From NCBI GenBank assembly GCA_900542055.1, contig UQMA01000013.1, positions 1 through 34,482 of the forward strand: a DNA stretch of 34,482 nt. Reading direction: 5' to 3'. The notes under the pieces were generated by a model. The model made no database searches and had not been told where the DNA came from. It was given only the letters and a program-made list of their open reading frames with translations. Source of the DNA: an uncultured Azospirillum sp. Its GTDB lineage: Bacteria; Pseudomonadota; Alphaproteobacteria; RF32; CAG-239. Position numbers and translations under genes: made by a program. Of the stretch, positions 7,701 to 15,214 are shown piece after piece; the first letter of the stretch is position 1, and every line of letters begins with the position of its first letter.

Positions 7701-8747
7701 GAAGATTTGTTCAGTGCCGCCAATAACGCTACAACCAAAATGGATGAAGTCATCAACAAGTATGAGCATTGTTTAGGGGGATTTAATACGGTTACCGCCG
7801 AAGCAAGCACCGGTGTTGTTGAAATTAGTGACATGATTGCCGCGCAAAATGAAAAAATGGTTCATATTTCTCAAGATACGCGGGCTTTGGTTGACTATTT
7901 TAACGGCATTTTGAATGATGCTTCAGACCATTTGGTTGAAAAAGCCAATTTTGCTCACGATAAAGTGATAAATTTGGGCGATGATTTGAAAAAATTGAGC
8001 CTGCAATTGGAAGATGCAACCAATCTCAGCTCGAAATATTTTGAAAAATCAGGAGATAAATTACGTTCGACAATTATTGAAATTACCGCAAACGCCGAAC
8101 GCATTTCAAACGAACTCAAAGCTTCAGGCGAGGCTTTTATGGCGCAATCTGCGCAATTGGGAGCTGAAACCGATGAAACTCTCAACAAAGTCAACGCTGT
8201 GATGTCATCAATTCGTGGAAGTGTTGAAGATTTTAATGTTAAAGGCAATGAAATTGTTGTCAATACAGGAAACTTTAACGGCATTTTGCAAAAACAAATA
8301 GAATTGCTTGATATCGGTGCTAAACAAGCCAGCAAAGATTTGATGGATATTGAGAAAAAATATCGTGAAGCTAAAGTGGATACATTCCTCAAGAGTGCAG
8401 CCGGTATAATCGAAAAACTTGAAAATTTGGCTGTTGATATAAATGCTATTTTCAATTCAGAAGCACAAGAACGCTTATGGAAAAAATATTATGAAGGCGA
8501 CACGGATGCTTTTGTACGCTATTTAGCAAAGAATATGACACGCAAGCAGGTTATTGCCATTAAAGAAGAATTTGAGAAAAATAGTGAATTTCGAAAAATT
8601 GTCACTTCTTATATGAGCGAATTTGAAAACTTGATTAACAAAGCTCGAAGCTGTGAAAAATCAAGTGTTCTGCTGTCGGTGATTTCAGGCGCTGATATCG
8701 GAAAAATTTATTACATCATAGCCAGAGCATTGGACAAGCTCAATTGA
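4797..8747 (+). CDS. Giant membrane-anchored coiled-coil protein (TipN-like architecture)
   Basis: This 1316-residue protein has two hydrophobic segments near the N-terminus (about residues 29-52 and 62-83). About 1100 residues of charged, heptad-rich helix with few prolines follow, rich in ISNELK- and VDEYAASLDENI-like stretches. A compact C-terminal domain of about 120 residues begins around DTFLKSAAGIIEKLENLAVDI and contains WKKYYEGDTDAFVRYLAKN and SGADIGKIYYIIARAL. Both termini of the coiled coil should be cytoplasmic if the two segments form a hairpin. The layout resembles alphaproteobacterial polarity and cell-cycle scaffolds such as TipN, and I recall similar C-terminal domains in large alphaproteobacterial proteins; neither proves function. 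An AAGGGA site (4784-4789) precedes the ATG. dusB starts one base after its stop, so they are probably co-transcribed. Confidence 0.85.
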   Translation: MPKENHKNTSSAQSQEGKENWFSNHLHQLVIGISIVWCALVFVYITQVFGWLNLFALMPDEFGLFLAGVSLPLPAIWLVMSFIDRESNFKKEAKFLRAYMNQLVYPEEGSADTAKAMADAIRSQVVELQEVTKLAMEQTETIKKELGGRVDDFANLVQVLDNYSTKSIVELTNGVKTLTQSFDGVTDRAFQTTKDLNSCMGEFSSVAEHLQNDISGIIQQLIPGVKEMKTSADTIRDVAETSTQRILEANENLKNYSTLSEDNFNKVINKLQSQGQYLEDISEKAISGSQNVGEKVKAITLDIDELLKSQTLRVDEYAASLDENIREIYKKFAEHGEALGGEVDKIIARSNVIEESISIQVNELKNVAEDITGSLDTIETTLNARFNTLDSRSGDAVESIQKVANAFEENTEKLQTSAEEAAKQTAAYGDMIEAQHDRIKKLVSGVYDNLNGLNGKLSDNFDSVKTSTEEVMSQFSTLRDALAEQSDKLSETSNFAVTQSKVAETSLQQQNRHINNSISKIEETKAELKRQIDELSHASDVIAVEATEAVERLKDQLAASIQASNDVVSRTDEINAGLERGAARFAESAEQTMAKVAGFGEAVSTQNGKFELLLANVDEKSEQISEALARHAEMVEHATSDAGIAFKDILSAFESQSTVLNSVAENTVGYVSDVVQALDEKAENINLLFKHQQDELLEICDKISAHTDKVSAALKDQISSIEASSEDVFEKMSNMEESIDKRAAEAADRSAQSVERLHELDQAIGERSDKLESSIDDISGKMSKVAGEFAISINNFSGVLKDMKNNSDATTSTLLLNADKIKAANTGFNKDVKEFVGQMNGHLHGIDETAARLKEQSAEVESIFARNKEVLSDAANNVAAQTRLGEASMSKQYQYMQEIADEVTKRMKELVTAMGGDIESLYEKAGKLSYDVNALGDRLLKVGDEIEKSSQSSIKNIEKVNLSLGQCSEDLFSAANNATTKMDEVINKYEHCLGGFNTVTAEASTGVVEISDMIAAQNEKMVHISQDTRALVDYFNGILNDASDHLVEKANFAHDKVINLGDDLKKLSLQLEDATNLSSKYFEKSGDKLRSTIIEITANAERISNELKASGEAFMAQSAQLGAETDETLNKVNAVMSSIRGSVEDFNVKGNEIVVNTGNFNGILQKQIELLDIGAKQASKDLMDIEKKYREAKVDTFLKSAAGIIEKLENLAVDINAIFNSEAQERLWKKYYEGDTDAFVRYLAKNMTRKQVIAIKEEFEKNSEFRKIVTSYMSEFENLINKARSCEKSSVLLSVISGADIGKIYYIIARALDKLN

Positions 8748-8748
8748 T

Positions 8749-9714
8749 ATGCAGATACTGAATTTTGACAGTCAGGTTTTTTTAGCGCCGATGGCCGGTA
8801 TTACCGATAAGCCAATGCGGCGCTTGGTTCATTCTTTCGGCGGTGGCAATATTGTTTCGGAAATGGTGGCAGTGAATGCGCTTGAGCGCAAAAATCCAAA
8901 AACCTTTCGTATTGCCGATGTTCGTGATGAGCCTTATCCGGTTGTAGTGCAATTGGTTGGCGGAGATGCCAAGCTTTTTGCAGACAGTGCTTGTCTTGCT
9001 GCCGAATTGGGGGCATACAGCATTGATATAAATATGGGGTGTCCGGTTAAAAAAATTGTCAACAATAATTCCGGCTCAGCATTAAGCCGTGATTTGCCTC
9101 TGGCCTCATCAATTATCCGTCAGGTTGTAAAATCCGTGCCGCTGAAAGTGAGCGTGAAGTTCCGTTTGGGATGGGATCATGAACATATAAATGCCGTTGA
9201 TTTTGCTAAAATGTGCGAAGACAGCGGGGCATCGTATATTACTCTGCATGGTCGCACCCGCAGTGATTTTTATTCGGGAGAGGCAGATTGGGATAAAATC
9301 GCCGAAGTTAAATCTGCGGTAAAAATTCCGGTTGTCGGCAACGGAGATGTTGTTGATGGTCAATCTGCCCGCCGCATGTTGGAATACACAGGGGTCGATG
9401 CCGTGATGGTTGGACGCGCTGCTTTAGGAGCTCCTTGGATTATTTCGCAAATAGACACATATCTTAAAACAGGGCGGGAGGCTGTATCTTTGACTGCAGC
9501 AGAGATAAAAAAAGTTCTGCTGCGCCATATTGCCGGATTGCGTGAATATTACGGTGATAAAACAGCTTTGGCACTTTCGCGTAAGTATGTATGCTGGTAT
9601 TGTAAAGGTTTGTTTGATGCCAAACGCTTTCGTGAACAATACGTGAAATCAAATGATTTTGATAATGCCATAAATATAATAAACGGCTATTTTTCAACTT
9701 TTGAAGAGGAGTAA
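8749..9714 (+). CDS. dusB: tRNA-dihydrouridine synthase DusB
   Basis: DusB is an FMN-dependent enzyme that reduces uridines in the D-loop of tRNA using NADPH. The 321-residue protein has the TIM-barrel hallmarks: FLAPMAGITDKPMRRL at the N-terminus, the catalytic Cys98 in INMGCPVKK, KFRLGWD, TLHGRT, and the phosphate-binding VVGNGD and VMVGRAALGAPW motifs. In Alphaproteobacteria this gene is also known as nifR3 and usually begins a cluster with ntrBC, ntrYX, trkA, hfq and hflX. Here trkA follows after 2 bases with no ntr genes. It starts one base after the coiled-coil gene's stop, with no strong ribosome site of its own, so translational coupling is likely. Confidence 0.96.
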   Translation: MQILNFDSQVFLAPMAGITDKPMRRLVHSFGGGNIVSEMVAVNALERKNPKTFRIADVRDEPYPVVVQLVGGDAKLFADSACLAAELGAYSIDINMGCPVKKIVNNNSGSALSRDLPLASSIIRQVVKSVPLKVSVKFRLGWDHEHINAVDFAKMCEDSGASYITLHGRTRSDFYSGEADWDKIAEVKSAVKIPVVGNGDVVDGQSARRMLEYTGVDAVMVGRAALGAPWIISQIDTYLKTGREAVSLTAAEIKKVLLRHIAGLREYYGDKTALALSRKYVCWYCKGLFDAKRFREQYVKSNDFDNAINIINGYFSTFEEE

Positions 9715-9716
9715 CT

Positions 9717-11075
9717 ATGAAAATAATTGTTGGTGGAGCCAATGATATTACCCGTAGTATAGTCAGTTATTTAAGTTGCGGAAATAATGATATTATTGTC
9801 ATTGACAAAGATGAAAAAAAGTTGAACGAAATTGCCAGTGAGTGGGATATTTTACCTATTTGCGGTTTGGTTTCTCACCCTGATATTTTGAAAAAAGCCG
9901 AAGCTTTTTCGGCGGATTTATTAATTGCTGCAACTGAGAGCGATGAAGTCAATATGATAGCTTGTCAAGCTGCGCATACCTTATTTGATATTCCTCGCCG
10001 TATTGCCCGAATTGATGCGCGCGGCTATCTTAAAGCTTCGTGGGGAGATTTGTTTGCAGATGAGAGTTTGCCGATTGATTTGGTCTTTTCTCCCGAATAT
10101 GAAATAGCTAAAACTTTAATGAATATCGTTAAAGTTCCGGGGATGTCTGCAGTCTATTCATTGGCAAACAAAAAATTAAATCTGCTGTCATTCCGTATCA
10201 CAAAAAAATCTCCGTTGGTTCAAATTCCGCTGAACAGGTTGGAACGTGCAGCCCCCGGATTAAATATAATGATTGTCAATATTACTCGCGGCGGAAAAAT
10301 AATTTTTCCAACCGGCGAAGATATGCTTCATGGCGGCGATGAAATTAATCTTTTGGTTGAAAATAGTAAAATAGAAGATGTGGTTCATCATTTTGGTTTG
10401 GAACACAAAGCCAATGAAAGAGTGGTTATTGTCGGAGGTAATAAAATAGCGCTTTATTTGGCGGAAAGATTGGAAGCTGATGACAATATCATCAGCAGCA
10501 AGGTTATCGACGATAATCTTCAGTCAGCGGCTGTTCTCGCAGAACAATTGGATAAAACGGTTGTTTTCAGCGGTTCAATAATGAGCGAAGCCATTTTGGA
10601 AGAAACCGGAATTGACACGGCTGATGCTTTGGTCGCTGTTGATTTTGAGGATAAAGATAATTTGGTTGCTGCAATGGTTGCGAAAAAGAACGGAGTTGAT
10701 AATACAATAGCATTGGTCACAGAACGTACGGCAAATACTCAGATTATCAATATCGGCGAAAATATTTTGGTTGATAGAACATCTATTATGATGTCTTCCA
10801 TTTTAAAAGAGCTCCGCCGCTCCTCAATAAATCAAGCCTATTCTTTGGGAGCTGCGCTTGGTGAAATATGGGAAATAGTTATTGATGAAAATTCAACTCT
10901 TGTCAATTCATCTCTGCAGGAATTAAAACTTCCAGCTGACAGCAGAATTTGCGCTTTAATTCGTGATGATGAAGTTTATTTTAATTTCAGCGATAAAAAT
11001 TTTGAAGTTAAAGATCGCATAATCTTTTTCTGCGCTTCTGCTTCAATAAAAAAAGCAGAGAAAGTTTTTGTGTAA
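9717..11075 (+). CDS. trkA: TrkA-type potassium uptake regulatory protein with degenerate nucleotide motifs
   Basis: TrkA is the cytoplasmic regulatory subunit of Trk/Ktr potassium transporters, binding NAD(H) or ATP through two RCK domains. The 452-residue length and the two-fold repeat (Rossmann plus RCK-C, twice) match E. coli-type TrkA. The second Rossmann fold begins near residue 238 with RVVIVGGNKIALYLAERLE. Both glycine-rich loops are altered: the first reads VGGANDIT where GAGxVG is expected, and the second reads GGNKIA where GGGNIG is expected. The acidic residue ending beta-2 is kept in the first half (VIDKDEKKL). Nucleotide binding may therefore be weakened. No trkH or other channel gene lies in the window. 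GAGGAG sits just before the ATG. Identification rests on layout and synteny with hfq-hflX. Confidence 0.9.
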   Translation: MKIIVGGANDITRSIVSYLSCGNNDIIVIDKDEKKLNEIASEWDILPICGLVSHPDILKKAEAFSADLLIAATESDEVNMIACQAAHTLFDIPRRIARIDARGYLKASWGDLFADESLPIDLVFSPEYEIAKTLMNIVKVPGMSAVYSLANKKLNLLSFRITKKSPLVQIPLNRLERAAPGLNIMIVNITRGGKIIFPTGEDMLHGGDEINLLVENSKIEDVVHHFGLEHKANERVVIVGGNKIALYLAERLEADDNIISSKVIDDNLQSAAVLAEQLDKTVVFSGSIMSEAILEETGIDTADALVAVDFEDKDNLVAAMVAKKNGVDNTIALVTERTANTQIINIGENILVDRTSIMMSSILKELRRSSINQAYSLGAALGEIWEIVIDENSTLVNSSLQELKLPADSRICALIRDDEVYFNFSDKNFEVKDRIIFFCASASIKKAEKVFV

Positions 11076-11095
11076 AACTGAAAATTCTTTACTAT

Positions 11096-11124
11096 TTGCG
11101 AAAACTGCGCTAAAAATGTAATAT
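11096..11124 (+). promoter_or_regulatory. Candidate hfq promoter
   Basis: TTGCGA (11096-11101) and TAATAT (11119-11124) are separated by 17 bases in the 76-base gap between trkA and hfq, the widest gap in this cluster. Each hexamer matches the sigma-70 consensus at four positions, so this is tentative. Confidence 0.35.
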
Positions 11125-11151
11125 ATAATAATAAAAAATAAGGAAAAACAA

Positions 11152-11376
11152 ATGACAAACACCAAAGTTCAAGATGATTTTTTAGGCGATATCCGTAAGA
11201 ATGAAATTGCTGTAACTGTTTTTTTGATTAACGGTGTCAAATTACAAGGCGTTATCACCTGGTTTGACGAAGATTCAATTCTTCTGCGCCGCGACGGCCA
11301 CACTCAGTTGATTTATAAACACGCCGTTTCAACGATTATGCCAAGTGCGGCAATTGATATTTCTGGTGACGAATAA
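11152..11376 (+). CDS. hfq: RNA chaperone Hfq
   Basis: Hfq is the hexameric Sm-like ring that promotes small-RNA pairing with mRNAs. The 74-residue protein shows the Sm1 core (VTVFLINGVKLQGVITWFDEDSILLRRDG) and the diagnostic Sm2 motif YKHAVSTIMPS, whose Lys and His contact RNA on the proximal face. QDDFLGDIRKN at the N-terminus matches the usual QDPFLNxLRK helix. The C-terminal tail is very short (AAIDISGDE), as in many Alphaproteobacteria. Its presence implies small-RNA regulation in this organism. An AAGGAA site precedes the ATG. hflX begins 2 bases after the stop. Confidence 0.97.
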   Translation: MTNTKVQDDFLGDIRKNEIAVTVFLINGVKLQGVITWFDEDSILLRRDGHTQLIYKHAVSTIMPSAAIDISGDE

Positions 11377-11378
11377 TT

Positions 11379-12650
11379 TTGGCAGAAATTTTAAATAAAA
11401 TTATCCATACAAGTGCCGGTATTATTTATCCGTATATGGGGGATAGCAATATTAATCCGGAAGAACGCCTTGCAGAAACAGTCAGTTTGGGCGCAGCTAT
11501 TAGTTTGGATATAAAATACAGCGAAATTATCCGCTTGCGGGCAATAAAAGCAGGAACATTCTTCGGGGGCGGCAATATTGAGCGTCTGGCAGCAATTTGC
11601 CGTGAAAAAGAAATAGAACTTTTGATAATTGATGCTTCTTTAACTCCAATTCAACAGCGAAACTTGGAAAAAGCGCTTAATCTTAAAATTATTGACCGTA
11701 CAGCTTTGATACTTGAAATTTTCGGTGAAAGGGCTCAAACCAAAGAAGGAAGCCTACAGGTGGAGCTTGCCCATTTAACATATCAGCGCAGCCGTTTGGT
11801 TCGCAGTTGGACACACCTTGAACGTCAGCGAGGCGGCGCCGGTTTTTTAGGCGGCCCCGGTGAAACACAAATAGAATTGGATCGCCGTATTATTGATGAT
11901 AAAATTGTAAAAATCAAAAAAGCTCTGGAAAAAATAAAACAAACACGCGGGCTGCAGCGTAATGCTCGTAAAAAAGTTCCTTATCCGATTGTGGCTCTGG
12001 TGGGATATACCAATACAGGCAAGTCAACATTGTTCAACCGTTTGACAAAAGCCGGCGTTTTTGCTGAGAATTTACTTTTTGCCACTTTAGACACAACTAT
12101 GCGCCGCTTGTCTTTACCTTCTGGAAGAGAAGCAATTTTGTCTGATACAGTTGGTTTTATTTCGGATTTGCCTCATGAATTGATTATGGCTTTCCGCGCC
12201 ACGTTGGAAGAGGTGTTGGAGGCAGACATTGTTATACAGGTTCTTGATGTGGCTAATCCCGCTGTTAAAACACAAAGGCAGGATGTTTTGGAAGTGTTGC
12301 ACCATTTGGGTTTGGAGCGAATTGAATATCAACAAAATTATATAGAAGTTTACAATAAAATAGATATTGAAAATGTCTGCACCCCCGTTTCTGATGAAAA
12401 AACGGTTTTTGTTTCAGCCTTAACCGGTCAAGGATGCGTGGCTTTACTGCAAAAAATTGATACGATTTTGGCTGATGAATATGAAACGATTGTGTTGGAT
12501 GTGCCGGCGCAAAATGGAAAATTGTTGTCGTGGCTTCATCAAAATGCCGAAGTTATCGGGATAGAACTTCAAAATGAGCAAATGCATATTACTGCCAAAA
12601 TAGCGGCGGCAGATAACAGCCGTTTGCAAAAAATCCTTTCTCAAGGTTAA
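11379..12650 (+). CDS. hflX: Ribosome-associated GTPase HflX
   Basis: HflX binds the 50S subunit and can split stalled or hibernating ribosomes. The 423-residue protein contains the HflX N-terminal domain with GGGNIERL, the helical linker with QRGGAGFLGGPGETQIELDRR, and a complete G domain: GYTNTGKST (G1), DTVGFI (G3), NKID (G4) and SALTG (G5). The start is taken as the TTG at 11379, two bases after the hfq stop. GGTGA lies 9 bases before it and the protein would then begin MAEILNKIIHTSAG; the next in-frame ATG would remove about 19 residues. hfq-hflX is a widely conserved pair in Proteobacteria. Confidence 0.95.
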   Translation: MAEILNKIIHTSAGIIYPYMGDSNINPEERLAETVSLGAAISLDIKYSEIIRLRAIKAGTFFGGGNIERLAAICREKEIELLIIDASLTPIQQRNLEKALNLKIIDRTALILEIFGERAQTKEGSLQVELAHLTYQRSRLVRSWTHLERQRGGAGFLGGPGETQIELDRRIIDDKIVKIKKALEKIKQTRGLQRNARKKVPYPIVALVGYTNTGKSTLFNRLTKAGVFAENLLFATLDTTMRRLSLPSGREAILSDTVGFISDLPHELIMAFRATLEEVLEADIVIQVLDVANPAVKTQRQDVLEVLHHLGLERIEYQQNYIEVYNKIDIENVCTPVSDEKTVFVSALTGQGCVALLQKIDTILADEYETIVLDVPAQNGKLLSWLHQNAEVIGIELQNEQMHITAKIAAADNSRLQKILSQG

Positions 12651-12734
12651 AAATAATTTTATCGGCTCAAAATTTAATTAATAAAAAAATAAATATTGCA
12701 AACATATAATCCTAAAAAAATGAAAGGTTGCAGT

Positions 12735-14189
12735 ATGCAGTTAAAACATATTTTACAAGGAATTGAAGCTGCTCATGAATATCCTTGCGATAAGGAAGTG
12801 ACTTCAATTGAACTTAATTCGCAAAACATTATTAAAGGCGGTTTGTTTATTGCTTTGAGCGGCAAAAAACAAGATGGAAAAAAATATATTCCCGATGCTT
12901 TGCAGCGCGGCGCGGCTGTCGTTGTCTATGACGGAGAATATGAAAAGCCTGAAACTGAAGCGGTTTTTGTACGCTTGAACGGAGATATGCGTGCAAATAT
13001 TGCCAAAATGACTTCTAACTTTTATTCAAAATCACCGGCTTTAATTTCAGCGGTTACCGGTACTAACGGAAAAACGTCTATTGCCGATTTTACACGCCAG
13101 ATGATGTCGTTTTTAGGGTATAAGGCTGCCAGTATCGGTACGATAGGCGTGGTTTCGGATGTTATGGAAAACGTAGAAACTTTAACAACTCCCGACAGTG
13201 TTACTCTGCATAAAATTCTGACAGATTTGGCAAATTTTGGCGTTGATTATGTTTCAATGGAAGCGTCGTCGGTAGGGATTGAACAATACCGCATGGATGG
13301 ACTGAATATTAAAGTTGCCGGTTTTACCAATCTCACACAAGATCACCTTGATTATCATTTAACTATGGAAAATTATTTTGAGGCTAAAAAACAACTCTTT
13401 TCCCGCGTGCTGTCGGCAAACGGAACAGCTGTTTTGAATGCGGATATAAAAGAATTTGCCGAGCTTGAAAAAATATGCAAAAACCGCGGTATCAAAGTGT
13501 TATCGTACGGAATTAACGGCAGTGATTTGAAGATAATTAACCGTGTTCCGCACTCGGAAGGACAAACGCTGAAATTGTCGGTTTTTAATGAAGAATATCA
13601 AGTAGAGCTCCCCTTAATCGGTGAATTTCAGGCAATGAATGTTTTGTGCGCTTTAGGTATGGTTATTGCTTTGAAAGGACGTTTTGATAAACGGATGATA
13701 GATTATATTCCTCATATAAAAGGAGCTCCAGGCCGTTTGGACAGGGTGGGAGCATTGCCAAACGGAGCAGGAATTTACGTCGACTATGCGCATACGCCGG
13801 ATGCTCTTGAAAATGTGTTAAAAACAATGCGTCATCATACTAAAAATAAACTTTGGGTTGTTTTTGGCTGCGGCGGCGATCGGGATAAACTAAAACGCCC
13901 GATTATGGGAAAAATAGCAAAAGATTTGGCTGATGAAATTGTTGTTACTGATGACAATCCGCGCAGTGAAGATGCCGCGCAAATTCGCCGTGAAATTATG
14001 GTAGAATGTCCAAAAGCTTATGAAATCGGCGACAGAATTAAAGCCATAAAATTTGCGATATCAAAATTGTCTGCCGGAGATATGCTGGTCATTGCCGGAA
14101 AAGGTCATGAAACAGGACAAAAAATAGGCGATAAGGTTATACCGATGAATGACATTGAAGAAGCAAGAAAACAGTTGGCTGAATATTAA
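12735..14189 (+). CDS. murE: UDP-MurNAc-tripeptide synthetase MurE, meso-diaminopimelate type
   Basis: MurE is the cytoplasmic ATP-dependent ligase adding the third residue to the peptidoglycan stem peptide. With the ATG at 12735 the protein has 484 residues. The ATP loop GTNGKTS contains Lys113. LTQDHLDYHLTMENYFEAKKQLF includes the Lys that is carbamylated in Mur ligases. DNPR (residues 407-410) is the motif that selects meso-diaminopimelate over lysine, and GKGHE is near the C-terminus. I choose 12735 because AAAGG (12723-12727) lies 7 bases upstream; an in-frame ATG at 12720 and a TTG at 12696 lack such a site. murE stands alone here instead of in a murF-mraY-ftsW cluster, and converges on yihY. 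Confidence 0.95.
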   Translation: MQLKHILQGIEAAHEYPCDKEVTSIELNSQNIIKGGLFIALSGKKQDGKKYIPDALQRGAAVVVYDGEYEKPETEAVFVRLNGDMRANIAKMTSNFYSKSPALISAVTGTNGKTSIADFTRQMMSFLGYKAASIGTIGVVSDVMENVETLTTPDSVTLHKILTDLANFGVDYVSMEASSVGIEQYRMDGLNIKVAGFTNLTQDHLDYHLTMENYFEAKKQLFSRVLSANGTAVLNADIKEFAELEKICKNRGIKVLSYGINGSDLKIINRVPHSEGQTLKLSVFNEEYQVELPLIGEFQAMNVLCALGMVIALKGRFDKRMIDYIPHIKGAPGRLDRVGALPNGAGIYVDYAHTPDALENVLKTMRHHTKNKLWVVFGCGGDRDKLKRPIMGKIAKDLADEIVVTDDNPRSEDAAQIRREIMVECPKAYEIGDRIKAIKFAISKLSAGDMLVIAGKGHETGQKIGDKVIPMNDIEEARKQLAEY

Positions 14190-14198
14190 AACGGAAAG

Positions 14199-14230
14199 AA
14201 AGGATTATCTATTTATGGATAATCCTTTTT
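14199..14230. terminator. Terminator overlapping the yihY 3' end
   Basis: GGATTATC (14202-14209) pairs with GATAATCC (14218-14225), extended by AAA/TTT, and a T-run follows on the plus strand for murE. The right arm encodes the last residues and stop of the convergent yihY gene, so one hairpin lies inside both gene ends. Confidence 0.75.
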
Positions 14231-15108
14231 CCTTTTTTGCCGGCGATAATTACTTTTTTAATTTCGGTTTTATTAAGCTGAATGTATTCATCTAAAGAGG
14301 CGGTAACGACTGCGCCGAATAAAACAACTGCCCATGACAGATACATCCAGATTAAAAAGATAGGAATAATGGCCAAGGCTCCGTAAAGGGTTGAATAGGT
14401 TGTGTTTGACATTACAAAAGAACCAAACCCCATACGCAGAAATGCAAACAGAATAACGGCAACAATTGCACCGCATAAAGCGTTTAAAATCGATACTTTT
14501 TTATTGGGAACCAGAATATAAATCAACATCAGGGCAGCCACAGTCATTAGCGGCGGAATGAGATAACTAAAAAACATTTGAGAAGTTTTACCATCGGCAT
14601 CGACAAATTTTTGCAGCGTGTAAAGATATCCCCGCATAGAAAAAGCTGTTCCCAAAAGCAAGGGACCTAACGTAATAACCGTCCAATAAAGGGTTATTTT
14701 TGTGGCAATTCGGCGAGGTTGAGTAACTTTAAAAATGTAGTTGAAACTGTCTTCAATAGTCGAAAGCAGCAAAATCGCGGTGACGGCAATTCCCGATACG
14801 CCTACTGTTCCAAGTTGACCTGAATTTTTTACAACAACTTCCAGATAGCTGCGGATTTCTTCTTCAAAAGCCGGAGTAAGATTTTGAAATAAAAAATCAG
14901 CCAGCTGCGCGCGAACGCTGTCAAAAACCGGAAAAGCCGAAAAAATAGCAATACCTATGGCAATCAGCGGAACTAATGCAATCAGAGAAGTATAAGCCAA
15001 TGATGAGGCAACTCTGAAAACAGCATCGGCTTTTGCTCGTTTGGTTAAGAAAAAAATAAAATCGGCAACAGTTTTCATTTTGTTGTAACAAACTGTTTTT
15101 ATTTCCAT
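14209..15108 (-). CDS. YihY/BrkB-family inner membrane protein
   Basis: This 299-residue polytopic protein belongs to the YihY (formerly BrkB or RNase BN-mislabelled) family. The family signature FRVASSLAYTSLIALVPLIAI begins near residue 31 (with Ser at the usual position in ALAYxxxLSLVPL). About five further hydrophobic segments follow, including GVSGIAVTAILLLSTIEDSFNYIF, VITLGPLLLGTAF, LMTVAALMLIYILVP and LAIIPIFLIWMYLSWAVVLFGAVV. The family's transport or envelope function is not firmly established. AGGTGA precedes the ATG. The gene converges on murE and diverges from fabI. Family assignment is firm; function is not. Confidence 0.9.
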   Translation of the reverse strand: MEIKTVCYNKMKTVADFIFFLTKRAKADAVFRVASSLAYTSLIALVPLIAIGIAIFSAFPVFDSVRAQLADFLFQNLTPAFEEEIRSYLEVVVKNSGQLGTVGVSGIAVTAILLLSTIEDSFNYIFKVTQPRRIATKITLYWTVITLGPLLLGTAFSMRGYLYTLQKFVDADGKTSQMFFSYLIPPLMTVAALMLIYILVPNKKVSILNALCGAIVAVILFAFLRMGFGSFVMSNTTYSTLYGALAIIPIFLIWMYLSWAVVLFGAVVTASLDEYIQLNKTEIKKVIIAGKKGKRIIHK

Positions 15109-15214
15109 AATTCACCTGCTGAAAAAAATAGTTTACAAACAAATCAAAATCTTATAAATATTCAAGCAATTTATTTAATATCTTAATTTCACAATAAAAG
15201 CAAAGGAAAAATAA

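Noticed and set aside
6178..8455. Several alternative open frames on both strands inside the large coiled-coil gene
   Set aside because: They have no ribosome sites and low-complexity or cysteine/phenylalanine-rich translations. They are frame shadows of the repetitive coding sequence.
12696..12734. Upstream TTG (12696) and ATG (12720) starts for murE
   Set aside because: Neither has a ribosome site at proper spacing, and the ATG at 12735 follows AAAGG by 7 bases.
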